This document shows, one piece after another, positions 22,310 to 30,331 of a DNA stretch of 64,000 nt. The first letter of the stretch is position 1, and each line of letters starts with the position of its first letter. A program made the position numbers and the translations under genes. This DNA comes from DASUBV01 sp036510065 (GTDB taxonomy: Bacteria; Actinomycetota; Actinomycetes; Streptosporangiales; Streptosporangiaceae): the NCBI GenBank assembly GCA_036510065.1, contig DATCEO010000075.1, forward strand, positions 12,689-76,688. The letters are read 5' to 3'. The notes beneath the pieces were generated by a model. That model saw only the letters and a program-made list of their open reading frames with translations. It was not told the origin of the DNA and ran no database searches.

Positions 22310-23700
22310 GCACGCCGCTCCAGGAGGACCGTCAGGGCCTCGGTCAGCCGGGAGCGGCACCCGCCGGATTGCTCGGCGGCCGGGTAGCCCGTGGCCGGCT
22401 ACGAAGCGGCGGCGTGCGGCTTCCGGTTACCTGGCCGCTCGTCGTCTTGTTCGTCTTGTTCCCGGTCTGGTGGGCGCTCGGCCTCAGCGCCTTCATCTGG
22501 TCCATCGTGCCCATCTTCATGGTCGTGGCCCTGATCTGGCGGGAACGGACCCGTGCCCCGGTTGCCTTCGCCCTCTGGCTGGCCTTCGTCAGCTGGGTGC
22601 TGCTGTCGGGCCTGCAGTTGACCAGCGGCACGAAGATCATGACCTTCAGCTACCGGCTAACCCTCTACGCCGGCGCCGGGGTCCTGTTCCTGTACATGTA
22701 CAACCTGCCGCGCTCGGGCCGGATGGACGTCAAGGCGCTGCGCATCCTCACCGTCTTCTGGATGATCGTGGTGATCGGCGGCTATGCGGGCCTGGTGGTG
22801 GGCGCCCACACGTTCACGCCGCCGCTGGAGCACCTGCTGCCGCACGGACTGCGCAACCAGCCCTTCGTCCTGGAGCTGGTCCATCCGGTGTTCGCGGAGG
22901 TCGAGAACTTTCTCGGATTTCCGGTCCCGCGCCCGGCGGCCCCCTTCCCCTACACCAACAACTGGGGCGGCAACATCGCGGTGCTGACCCCGGTGGGCCT
23001 CGCCGCCCTGGCCGCCGCCGGACCGGGGCCCCGCCGCAAGGTGGTCGCCGGCTTCTTGATCGCCTCGCTGGTGCCGATGGTCGTCTCGCTGAACCGCGGC
23101 ATGTTCCTGAGCCTCGGCGTCGGCCTGCTGTACGTGGCCATCCGCCTGGCCATGCGGGGCCGCCTGGGCGCGCTGGTGTCCCTGCTGAGCCTGATCGCGC
23201 TGGTGGGCGTCGTCGTGCTCCTGACGCCGCTGGGTCATCTGGTCAGCGCCAACCTGTCCAGCACGCACGGCCGCAGCAACGCCACCCGGGCCAGCGTCGA
23301 GGCCCAGGCGATCGCGGGCGCCAACATGTCGCCGATCTTCGGCTACGGCGAGCCCCAGGCGGTGACCGGCCAGGGCGGCACGCCGCCCATCGGCACCCAG
23401 GGCCAGCTGTGGATGATCCTGTACTCCGATGGCTACCCGGCCACCGCGCTGTTCATCGGCACGTTCCTGGCCATGCTGTGGCAGACGCGCCGCGCGCGCG
23501 GCACGGCCGGACTCTGGCTGCACACCGTCCCCCTGGTCGGCCTGGCCCAGATCACTGTGTACGGCTGGCTGCCCGCCGAGCTGCAGGTGGTGATGGCGGC
23601 CACGGCCCTGGCCTACCGCCGCTGCGGGCGTCCGGCGAGCACCCCGGCTGCCGCTGCCGACCTCAGCCCGCCGCCGGTGCCCGCGGTGGTTGCCCGGTGA
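22306..23700 (+). CDS. O-antigen ligase/polymerase-like membrane protein (Wzy)
   Basis: The 464-residue polytopic protein has about 10-12 hydrophobic segments and one large extracytoplasmic loop. The loop (about 160-225) contains HGLRNQPFVLELVHPVF and PYTNNWGGNIA. The later region SLNRGMFLSLGVGLLYVAIRL resembles the conserved O-antigen ligase/Wzy core. Such enzymes polymerise lipid-linked repeat units at the outer face of the membrane. GTG 22306 overlaps the Wzz-like gene stop (GTGA) and its own stop overlaps the flippase start, so Wzz, Wzy and Wzx are coupled. Ligase versus polymerase cannot be separated by sequence; context favours polymerase. Confidence 0.85.
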   Translation: MSTPLQEDRQGLGQPGAAPAGLLGGRVARGRLRSGGVRLPVTWPLVVLFVLFPVWWALGLSAFIWSIVPIFMVVALIWRERTRAPVAFALWLAFVSWVLLSGLQLTSGTKIMTFSYRLTLYAGAGVLFLYMYNLPRSGRMDVKALRILTVFWMIVVIGGYAGLVVGAHTFTPPLEHLLPHGLRNQPFVLELVHPVFAEVENFLGFPVPRPAAPFPYTNNWGGNIAVLTPVGLAALAAAGPGPRRKVVAGFLIASLVPMVVSLNRGMFLSLGVGLLYVAIRLAMRGRLGALVSLLSLIALVGVVVLLTPLGHLVSANLSSTHGRSNATRASVEAQAIAGANMSPIFGYGEPQAVTGQGGTPPIGTQGQLWMILYSDGYPATALFIGTFLAMLWQTRRARGTAGLWLHTVPLVGLAQITVYGWLPAELQVVMAATALAYRRCGRPASTPAAAADLSPPPVPAVVAR

Positions 23701-25490
23701 CAGGCGAGGCCGCGGCGCCGCCAGCGCGGGTCTCGTCAGAGGCGGCCCTGGTGGCCCGCGGATCGCTGGTCAACCTGGTGGCCATGGTCACCGGCGCGGT
23801 GCTGAGCTTCGGGCTGGTCGTGCTGGTCAGCCGGTGGCTGGAACCGGCCGGCGCGGGCGCGCTGTTCGAGCTGATCGCGCTGTACACCATCTTGTCCAAC
23901 ACCTTCGAGCTCGGCGCGGACACGGGGCTGACCCGGTGGATTTCCCGCGCCCGGGCCATCGGGGGCCTGATCGACGCCCGCCGCGTCGTCGTGATCGCCG
24001 TGATCCCGGTCCTGATCATCGGCTCGGCCGCCGCGGTGGCGATGTGGCACTACGCGCCGGACCTGGCCCGGATCTTCCTGCACGGAGTGAACTCGGCGAC
24101 CGGGACGGCCGACATCCGGTTCGTGGCCCCGCTGGTCCCGCTCGGGGCGCTGTCGGCCTGCCTGGTCGATGGTGCGCGAGGCTTCGGGCGGATGTGGCCG
24201 TACCTGGCCATCGAGGGCCTCGGAAAGCCGGTGGTCCGGCTCGGGCTGGTCCTGGCCGCCCTCATCGCCGGCCTGGGCCTGCGCGGCGCCCTGGTCGGCT
24301 GGGGCATGCCGGTCGTCCTCGGCCTGGCGGCGGGCCTGGTCATCTTCGTCAGGATCCTCGGGAAGGAAGTCCCGCTCCGGGCGCCACGCGGGCCGCAGCG
24401 CCATGGCGAGCCCGCCGCCGCGCGGCCGGCCAGCGCTCCGCCCCCCGCCCGGCCCAGGAGACCGGTCAGGGCGGAGTTTCCCGTGACTCCGGAACTGGCC
24501 GCCACCCTGGAATTTCCCGTGATCTTCGACGCGCCGGTCCCGCCGGAGGCCCGTTCTCCGGCTAATCGCGACCGCGGACGGCACCGCGGGCACTGGCACC
24601 TGGTAGCGGCCCGGAGCCGCCAGCTGGCCGGCGAGTTCTGGGGCTTCACCGCTCCGCGCGGCTTCCAGGCCACGTTCCAGGTCGTGATCCTCTGGCTGGA
24701 CATCCTGATTGTCGGGGCGCTGGTGTCGGGCTATGCGGCGGGCGTGTACAGCGCGGTCAGCAAGCTGGCGATCGTCGGTACCTTCGCGCTCGAGGGAAAC
24801 CGCCTGGCCATAGGCCCCCAGCTCAGCGCGCTCCTGGCCCGCAAGGAGTTCAGTCGCGCGGCCGAGCTCTACCAGAGCGCGACCCGCTGGCTGATGCTGG
24901 CCTCCTGGCCGTTCTATATCATCCTGGCCATTTTTCCCGCCGTGATCCTGGGCATCTTCGGAGCGCGCTACACGGCCGGCGCGGCGGCCCTGGCCGTCCT
25001 GGCCGGGGCCATGCTCGTCAACCTGGGCACCGGCAACGTGACCGTGGTCTTGCTGATGGGGGGCAAGAGCTCGTGGAGTGCCCTCAACGCCGGAGCCGCG
25101 CTCATCGCCAACATCGGCCTGAACTTCCTGCTGGTCCCGCGGATCGGCATCGTGGGCGCGGCGATCGCCTGGGCGGCGAGCATCATCATCGACAACATCA
25201 CCGCCGTGATCGAGGTCCGCATGGTGCTGGGCCTGGCCCCCTTCGGGGCCGGCTACGGGCTCGTGGTCGCGACCACGGTCGGCTGCTTCGGGCTATCGGC
25301 GGTCGCCGCCCGGGTCCTGCTGGGCCAGACGCTGCCGGCCCTGGCCGCGGCGCTGGCCGTCGGGCTGGCCGCGTTCGCCGTGACGCTCTATCTGGCCCGC
25401 GTTCCCCTTCAGCTCACCGGGCTGACCGCGGCGCTGCGCCTGCGGGCGGTGCCGCCCGCAGCCAACCGAGCCGACCAGCAGGCGGCCTAG
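23697..25490 (+). CDS. Wzx-type polysaccharide flippase (MATE/MOP superfamily)
   Basis: The 597-residue protein has two bundles of hydrophobic helices. The first holds GSLVNLVAMVTGAVLSFGLVVLVSRWLEP and the second FQVVILWLDILIVGALVSG through LLVPRIGIVGAAIAWAASIIID. It would flip lipid-linked oligosaccharide repeat units across the membrane. A long hydrophilic Pro/Arg/Ala-rich insert (about 225-305) separates the two bundles and is unusually large for the family. GTG 23697 overlaps the Wzy stop (GTGA). It belongs to the same operon as Wzz and Wzy. Confidence 0.87.
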   Translation: MTGEAAAPPARVSSEAALVARGSLVNLVAMVTGAVLSFGLVVLVSRWLEPAGAGALFELIALYTILSNTFELGADTGLTRWISRARAIGGLIDARRVVVIAVIPVLIIGSAAAVAMWHYAPDLARIFLHGVNSATGTADIRFVAPLVPLGALSACLVDGARGFGRMWPYLAIEGLGKPVVRLGLVLAALIAGLGLRGALVGWGMPVVLGLAAGLVIFVRILGKEVPLRAPRGPQRHGEPAAARPASAPPPARPRRPVRAEFPVTPELAATLEFPVIFDAPVPPEARSPANRDRGRHRGHWHLVAARSRQLAGEFWGFTAPRGFQATFQVVILWLDILIVGALVSGYAAGVYSAVSKLAIVGTFALEGNRLAIGPQLSALLARKEFSRAAELYQSATRWLMLASWPFYIILAIFPAVILGIFGARYTAGAAALAVLAGAMLVNLGTGNVTVVLLMGGKSSWSALNAGAALIANIGLNFLLVPRIGIVGAAIAWAASIIIDNITAVIEVRMVLGLAPFGAGYGLVVATTVGCFGLSAVAARVLLGQTLPALAAALAVGLAAFAVTLYLARVPLQLTGLTAALRLRAVPPAANRADQQAA

Positions 25491-25522
25491 CCACCGGTGG
25501 ACTTCATGACCAGGAGGACTCG

Positions 25523-26428
25523 ATGACCGACCAGCCCAGGGGACCCGTGGAGCGCGCTGCCCGCGAGTCGGCCAAGCGCGCGCTGCGCCGCTACGGCGAG
25601 CTCACGTCCGGCCTGCGGCGCGGGCCCGATTTCGTCATCATCGGGGCCAAGCGCGGCGGGAGCACGTCGCTCTACCGGTACGTGCTGGAGCATCCGTCCA
25701 TCCAGCCACTGTTCCCGGGGCGCCAGCACATCAAGGGCGTCCATTACTACGACACGCGCTACTCCCGCGGCCTGACGTGGTACCGCTCGCACTTTCCCCT
25801 GCAGGTCGCCGGGCGGCATCTCGCGCGGCCTGGCATCCAGCCCGCCATCGCGGGCGACGCCAGCCCGTACTACCTGTTCCATCCCCTGGCCGCCGAGCGC
25901 CTGGCCCGCGATCTCCCCGATGTGAAGATCATTGTCTTCCTGCGTGACCCGGTGGAGCGGGCCTACTCCCACTTCAAGGAGCGCACCCATCACGGCGGCG
26001 AGACGCTGAGTTTCGAGGAGGCGCTGGACGCCGAGCCGGAGCGGCTGCGCGGGGAGCAGGAGCGGATCGTCTCGGAGCCCGGATACGTGAGCGCGGAGCA
26101 CGAGAACCATTCCTATCTGGCGCAAGGGCGTTACCTCGACATGTTGCCGCGCTGGTTCGGGCTCTTCCCGCGGGAGCAGTTCCACATCGCGGCCAGTGAG
26201 GATTTCTACGCCGATCCGCAGCGGCACGTGAATGACGTGTGGAAATTTCTCGGCCTCGCGCCGGGCCGGCTGACCAGCCGGGTCCGGCACAACTACATGC
26301 CCGCTCCGGACATCCGCCCGGAGACGCGCCAGCGGCTGCGGGAAGCTCTCGAGGACCATAACCGCGGCCTGGAGGACCTGCTCGGGCGGTCCCTGCCCTG
26401 GCCGACCAGTAAGGAGCCTGTTCGTTGA
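25523..26428 (+). CDS. PAPS-dependent sulfotransferase
   Basis: This 301-residue cytosolic or membrane-associated enzyme transfers sulfate from PAPS. The 5'-phosphosulfate loop is FVIIGAKRGGSTSLYRYV (residues 41-48 form the loop). The 3'-phosphate motif is IIVFLRDPVERAYSHF (141-150, with Arg 141 and Ser 149). A late WKFLGL is typical of heparan-type and bacterial sulfotransferases. AGGAGG lies 6 bases before ATG 25523. It is placed between the Wzx flippase and a GT2, so its likely target is the repeat-unit glycan, before or after export. With CysDN and CysQ in the same window, a sulfated exopolysaccharide is inferred. Confidence 0.9.
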   Translation: MTDQPRGPVERAARESAKRALRRYGELTSGLRRGPDFVIIGAKRGGSTSLYRYVLEHPSIQPLFPGRQHIKGVHYYDTRYSRGLTWYRSHFPLQVAGRHLARPGIQPAIAGDASPYYLFHPLAAERLARDLPDVKIIVFLRDPVERAYSHFKERTHHGGETLSFEEALDAEPERLRGEQERIVSEPGYVSAEHENHSYLAQGRYLDMLPRWFGLFPREQFHIAASEDFYADPQRHVNDVWKFLGLAPGRLTSRVRHNYMPAPDIRPETRQRLREALEDHNRGLEDLLGRSLPWPTSKEPVR

Positions 26429-27345
26429 CTGGGCCTGACCTGCCGTGGCCGTCGGTGAGCGTCATCGTCGCCACCCGCGACCGCCCGGCGCTCCTGGAAC
26501 GAGCCGTCACCAGCATCCTGCGCCAGTCCTACCCGGGCGAGCTGGAGTGCGTAGTCGTCTTTGACCAGAGCACGCCGGTCCCGGTCCCGGTCGAGGTGCC
26601 GGCCGGGCGGAAGCTGCGGACGGTGACCAACACCCGGACTCCCGGGCTGGCGGGCGCCCGCAATACCGGGATCGCCGCCACGGACGGCGCCCTGATCGCC
26701 TTCTGCGACGACGACGACGCCTGGGACGCCGGCAAGCTGAGCCTGCAGGTCGAGGAGCTGAACCGCTCGTCGGCCCAGTTTGTCGCCAGCGGCGTGCGTA
26801 TTCACCACTCCGACCACATCGTCGAGCGCGTGCCGCCGGGCCGGGTCGGGCTGCCGGAGCTGGTGCGAGATCGCGTCACAGCGCTGCACCCGTCGACCTT
26901 CGTGATCCGTCGCGACGCCCTCGCCGACCTGGGCCTGGTGGATGAGCAGATCCCCGGCTGCTACGGCGAGGACTATGACCTGCTGCTGCGGGCGGCGCGG
27001 CTGGGCCCGATCGTCTCCGTGGAGCAGCCGCTGGTCGACGTGTACTGGCACGAGCAGTCGTTCTTCGCCGAGCGCTGGCAGACCATCGCGGACGCCCTGG
27101 CCTACATGCTGGGCAAGCATCCTGAGCTGACGGCCGACCCGCAGGGCCGGTCCCGGATCGAGGGCCAGATCGCCTTCGCGCAGGCCGCCCTGGCCCAGCG
27201 GCCGGCCGCGTGCCGCTCCAGCTGGCGCGCCCTGCGGGGCAACCCGCGGGAACGCCGGGCCTACCTGGCCCTGGCCGTGGCGGCCGGCATCATTCCGGCC
27301 ACCTCAATCGTGCGCATGGCCAACCGCCGCGGTCGTGGCATCTGA
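26425..27345 (+). CDS. family 2 glycosyltransferase
   Basis: The 306-residue GT-A enzyme shows WPSVSVIVATRDRPALLERAV at the N-terminus, GLAGARNTGIAATDGALIAFCDDDD with the metal-binding acidic cluster, and GCYGEDYDLLLRAARLG with the catalytic-base region (ED). The C-terminus has a weakly hydrophobic stretch (AYLALAVAAGIIPATSIV). It probably adds one residue of the repeat unit at the inner membrane. TTG 26425 overlaps the sulfotransferase stop (TTGA). The sugar donor is not predictable. Confidence 0.88.
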   Translation: MTGPDLPWPSVSVIVATRDRPALLERAVTSILRQSYPGELECVVVFDQSTPVPVPVEVPAGRKLRTVTNTRTPGLAGARNTGIAATDGALIAFCDDDDAWDAGKLSLQVEELNRSSAQFVASGVRIHHSDHIVERVPPGRVGLPELVRDRVTALHPSTFVIRRDALADLGLVDEQIPGCYGEDYDLLLRAARLGPIVSVEQPLVDVYWHEQSFFAERWQTIADALAYMLGKHPELTADPQGRSRIEGQIAFAQAALAQRPAACRSSWRALRGNPRERRAYLALAVAAGIIPATSIVRMANRRGRGI

Positions 27346-27402
27346 ACCGCGGCTCTGGCCGCCGGGTCGAATCTCCTATATCCGCCAAGTAACGGGGTCT
27401 GA

Positions 27403-28176
27403 ATGCTGACCAGGCAAATATCGGTAACGCGCACCTCTAAACTCCCTGTCATGCCATATACATCCCCGCCTGCCTGCCCCCGAAAGCGTCGCCTGCTTGC
27501 CGCCAGGGGGACGACCGTGGCGGCCGGGCTTGTCCTCACGGCCGCCCTGGCGGCCTGTAGCTCATCCGCCGGGTCCTCGGCGGCCGGGGCCTCCTCGCCG
27601 TCCGCGTCCTCCGGGGGCGCTTCCTCGGGGAGCGCTGCGTCAGGGAGCACGGCCTCGGGGAGCGCCGGGGGCGGTGCGTCCTCCAGTCCCGCGAGCCCGG
27701 GCAGCGGCAGCAGCCAGGCCGCGGCGTCCGGTCAGGTCATCGCCGGGCTGATCACCTTCAAGGGAACTCTGAACCTGCACGGCGCGAGCAGCCGGCACGC
27801 GTCCTTCAGCGCGTTTCCCGGCGTGACCAGTCCCGCCAGCTCCTGCGCACGGCTCGCCCGCAGGGGAACGCCGGGGGCGAAGGGCGCGAGGAAGCTGTTC
27901 CGGGTGCCATCGCCGGCCGTGGGCAGCGATGTCTACTACGCGGCCGAGGTGCTGCCCTACCACGGTCCCGGCACCTACGGGAAGGACGCGATCGCCGCCG
28001 CCGGCGCCGTCATCAACGTCGGCACGGCCAGCTATAACCTCCTGGCGGCCAGCTCCTCGGCGTCGGTGACCTTCAAGGCCAACGGCTCGGGCTCGTTTAC
28101 CTTCGCGAACGCGCAGGGCACGCGGGCGGCTGGCCGGACCCTGTCCGGAACGGTCTCCTGGACGTGCTCAGCCTGA
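27403..28176 (+). CDS. putative lipoprotein of unknown function
   Basis: This 257-residue product has a lipoprotein signal, RGTTVAAGLVLTAALAAC, with lipobox cysteine at residue 52 from ATG 27403 or residue 36 from in-frame ATG 27451. About 60 residues of Ser/Ala/Gly linker follow. A compact domain (about 105-257) then contains VIAGLITFKGTLNLHG, SSCARLARRGTP and YHGPGTYGK, ending in VSWTCS. The pattern resembles small actinobacterial surface lipoproteins whose C-terminal beta-rich domain carries a cysteine pair. No enzymatic motif is seen. It closes the exopolysaccharide cluster and is convergent with the PAP2-like gene. Confidence 0.7.
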   Translation: MLTRQISVTRTSKLPVMPYTSPPACPRKRRLLAARGTTVAAGLVLTAALAACSSSAGSSAAGASSPSASSGGASSGSAASGSTASGSAGGGASSSPASPGSGSSQAAASGQVIAGLITFKGTLNLHGASSRHASFSAFPGVTSPASSCARLARRGTPGAKGARKLFRVPSPAVGSDVYYAAEVLPYHGPGTYGKDAIAAAGAVINVGTASYNLLAASSSASVTFKANGSGSFTFANAQGTRAAGRTLSGTVSWTCSA

Positions 28177-28199
28177 CCCGGGCGGCCCGGGCGGAGATC

Positions 28200-28841
28200 T
28201 CAGGCCAGCTCGTCGGCCTTGGTCAGGGTGCGCAGGATGAGCCACCCGAACAGCCACCCGCCGAGCACGTCCTCGGGCCAGTGCCGCCCCAGGTACAGCC
28301 GCGAGCCGCCCTGGGCGGCCACCAGCCCCGCGGCGATGGCCCAGATGACCCGGCGCTCCGCGGGACTGTCCCAGCGCTGGGCCAGCAGGTGCGCCAGCAG
28401 CCCGAAGGTGATGACCGTGCGGGCCGCGCCGCCGGACGGGAAGTCCCCGGGCGGCCCGACCGAGAACTCCTGCGGCGGCTTGGTCCCCTTGACCAGCCGC
28501 TTGAGCGCCTTCTGCAGGTAGACCTCGGACATCACGCCGCCAGCCAGCAGCGGCAGCGGCGTCCAGTCCCGGCGCTCGTAGGCGACCATTCCCCCGACCA
28601 GGGCCGAGAACGGGCCGATGACGGCGTAGTCGCCCATCGTCGTCACGGCCTGCTCCAGGCGCCGGGCCAGAGCCGGGGACCGGTGCTCGCGGACGTAGTC
28701 GTACACCCGCCGCGACGGCCGGATGACCGCCTCGCTCTGCATCAGCTTCCCGACGGCCCAGCAGGTCAAGAGCGTGGCCGCGCCACCGGTCGCCAGCGTG
28801 CCGACCATAGTTCCCGACCTGGACGTATTCGCTCTCAGCAC
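28200..28841 (-). CDS. PAP2-superfamily membrane protein with altered motif 2
   Basis: This 213-residue protein has four to five hydrophobic segments and the PAP2 phosphatase layout. Motif 1 is KRLVKGTKPP (Lys 114 to Pro 122, with Lys in place of the usual Arg). Motif 2 is FPSGGAAR (135-138) and motif 3 is SRLYLGRHWPED (Ser 180, Arg 181, His 187, Asp 191). In active members motif 2 is PSGH, and its His is a catalytic acid; here it is Gly. Membrane PAP2 enzymes dephosphorylate polyprenyl diphosphates or phosphatidate, so a carrier-recycling role would fit the location. The substitution makes activity doubtful. Confidence 0.82.
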   Translation of the reverse strand: MLRANTSRSGTMVGTLATGGAATLLTCWAVGKLMQSEAVIRPSRRVYDYVREHRSPALARRLEQAVTTMGDYAVIGPFSALVGGMVAYERRDWTPLPLLAGGVMSEVYLQKALKRLVKGTKPPQEFSVGPPGDFPSGGAARTVITFGLLAHLLAQRWDSPAERRVIWAIAAGLVAAQGGSRLYLGRHWPEDVLGGWLFGWLILRTLTKADELA

Positions 28842-28966
28842 GAGGCAACCCTAGCCGAGGCTGGTCCCGAATTGTCCGCGCATCCCCGCATTGCGAGCGC
28901 CACGGCTACGCTGGGCGGCGTGGCGCTGGCCTGCGCCGTCTGCTGGTCAGCCGAAGGAGCGTGGCG

Positions 28967-29383
28967 GTGGGAACCCTCCAGCGGCTGGCCGCCTACGCCC
29001 TGGTCGTCGACGAGGCGGGCCGGGTGCTGCTGAGCAGGGAGACGGGCCGCGGGCGGTCCGGGCTGTGGCTGCTGCCCGGCGGCGGCGTCGAGCATGGTGA
29101 GCATCCTGAGCAGGCCGTGATCCGTGAGGTCCGGGAGGAGACCGGCCTGGAGGTCCGGGTGGGTGCCCTGCGGGAGGTGCTCAGCGACGTCGCGCGGGTC
29201 GGACGGCGGCGCCGCCCGCTGCACGCCGTCCGGCTGATTTACCAGGCCACCATCGTCCCGGCCGGCCCGCCCCGGCCGCGAGGCCAGCCCGGCGATGAGG
29301 CGCGCTGGTGCACGGCGCAGGAGTGCCGCGCGCTGCCCCTGGAGCCGTTCGCCGCCGCTATCCTGGCTCAGTACATCTGCTAG
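28967..29383 (+). CDS. Nudix hydrolase
   Basis: This 138-residue cytosolic enzyme has a complete Nudix box: GGGVEHGEHPEQAVIREVRE continuing ETGL, matching GX5EX7REUXEEXGU. It would hydrolyse a nucleoside-diphosphate-linked substrate; which one is unknown. GTG 28967 is preferred because AAGGAG ends seven bases upstream, whereas GTG 28961 lies almost on top of it. It sits 27 bp before cysD and may be co-transcribed with the sulfate-activation genes. A nucleotide-sugar or APS/PAPS-type substrate is possible but unsupported. Confidence 0.88.
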   Translation: MGTLQRLAAYALVVDEAGRVLLSRETGRGRSGLWLLPGGGVEHGEHPEQAVIREVREETGLEVRVGALREVLSDVARVGRRRRPLHAVRLIYQATIVPAGPPRPRGQPGDEARWCTAQECRALPLEPFAAAILAQYIC

Positions 29384-29410
29384 TGCCTACCGACCCGGAG
29401 AGCTTTCCTG

Positions 29411-30331
29411 ATGGCACCGTCCCGTACCGACTACCTGCTGTCCCAGCTCGATGTCCTCGAGGCCGAATCCATCCACATCATGCGGGAGGTGGCCGCCGAG
29501 TTCGAGCGGCCGGTGCTGCTGTTCTCCGGTGGCAAGGACTCGATCGTCATGCTCGCGCTCGCGGAGCGCGCCTTCTGGCCGGCGAAGATCCCGTTTCCCG
29601 TCATGCACGTGGACACCGGCCATAACTTCGCCGAGGTGCTGGAGTACCGGGACCGGCGGACGCAGGAGGCGGGGGCGCGCCTGATCGTCAGCTCCGTCCA
29701 GGACTCCATCGACGCCGGCCGGGTGGCGGAGGAGACCGGCCGCTGGGCCAGCCGTAACCGGCTGCAGACCACCACCCTGCTGGACGCGATCACCGAGCAC
29801 CGCTTCGACGCCGTATTCGGCGGCGGCCGTCGCGACGAGGAAAAGGCCCGCGCCAAGGAGCGGGTGTTTTCCTTCCGCGACGAATTCGGCCAGTGGGACC
29901 CCAAGAACCAGCGGCCTGAGCTGTGGAACGTGTACAACACCCGGATCCACCGTGGCGAGCACATCCGGGTGTTCCCGCTCTCCAACTGGACCGAGCTGGA
30001 CGTCTGGTACTACATCGACCGGGAGCAGCTGGAGATCCCGTCGATCTACTTCGCCCACCAGCGCCAGGTCTTCGAGCGCGACGGCATCCTGCTGGCCGAC
30101 AACGAGTTCGTGACCAGGGCCGATGACGAGTCCCTCTTGGAGGCCCTGGTGCGGTACCGGACGGTCGGCGACATGACCTGCACGGGCGCGGTGGAGTCCT
30201 CGGCGGCCACGGTGGCCGAGGTAATCGCCGAGATCGCGGCCACCCGGATCACCGAGCGCGGCCAGACCAGGGCCGATGACCGGGCCAGCGAGGCCGCCAT
30301 GGAGGATCGCAAGCGAGAGGGTTACTTCTGA
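29411..30331 (+). CDS. cysD: sulfate adenylyltransferase subunit 2
   Basis: The 306-residue ATP pyrophosphatase subunit has the PP-loop VLLFSGGKDSIVML near residue 36. It also has FPVMHVDTGHNFAEVLEYRD, FGGGRRDEEKARAKERVFSF and PLSNWTELDVWYYI, all diagnostic of CysD. With CysN it forms APS from ATP and sulfate, feeding both assimilation and PAPS-dependent sulfation. Its stop overlaps the cysN start (TGATG). It lies 3 kb downstream of the sulfotransferase/GT2 operon. Confidence 0.96.
   Translation: MAPSRTDYLLSQLDVLEAESIHIMREVAAEFERPVLLFSGGKDSIVMLALAERAFWPAKIPFPVMHVDTGHNFAEVLEYRDRRTQEAGARLIVSSVQDSIDAGRVAEETGRWASRNRLQTTTLLDAITEHRFDAVFGGGRRDEEKARAKERVFSFRDEFGQWDPKNQRPELWNVYNTRIHRGEHIRVFPLSNWTELDVWYYIDREQLEIPSIYFAHQRQVFERDGILLADNEFVTRADDESLLEALVRYRTVGDMTCTGAVESSAATVAEVIAEIAATRITERGQTRADDRASEAAMEDRKREGYF

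Noticed and set aside
28177..28191. CCCGGG-CGG-CCCGGG as a terminator between convergent genes
   Set aside because: Short palindrome with a 3-base loop and no T tract; expected often in this GC content.
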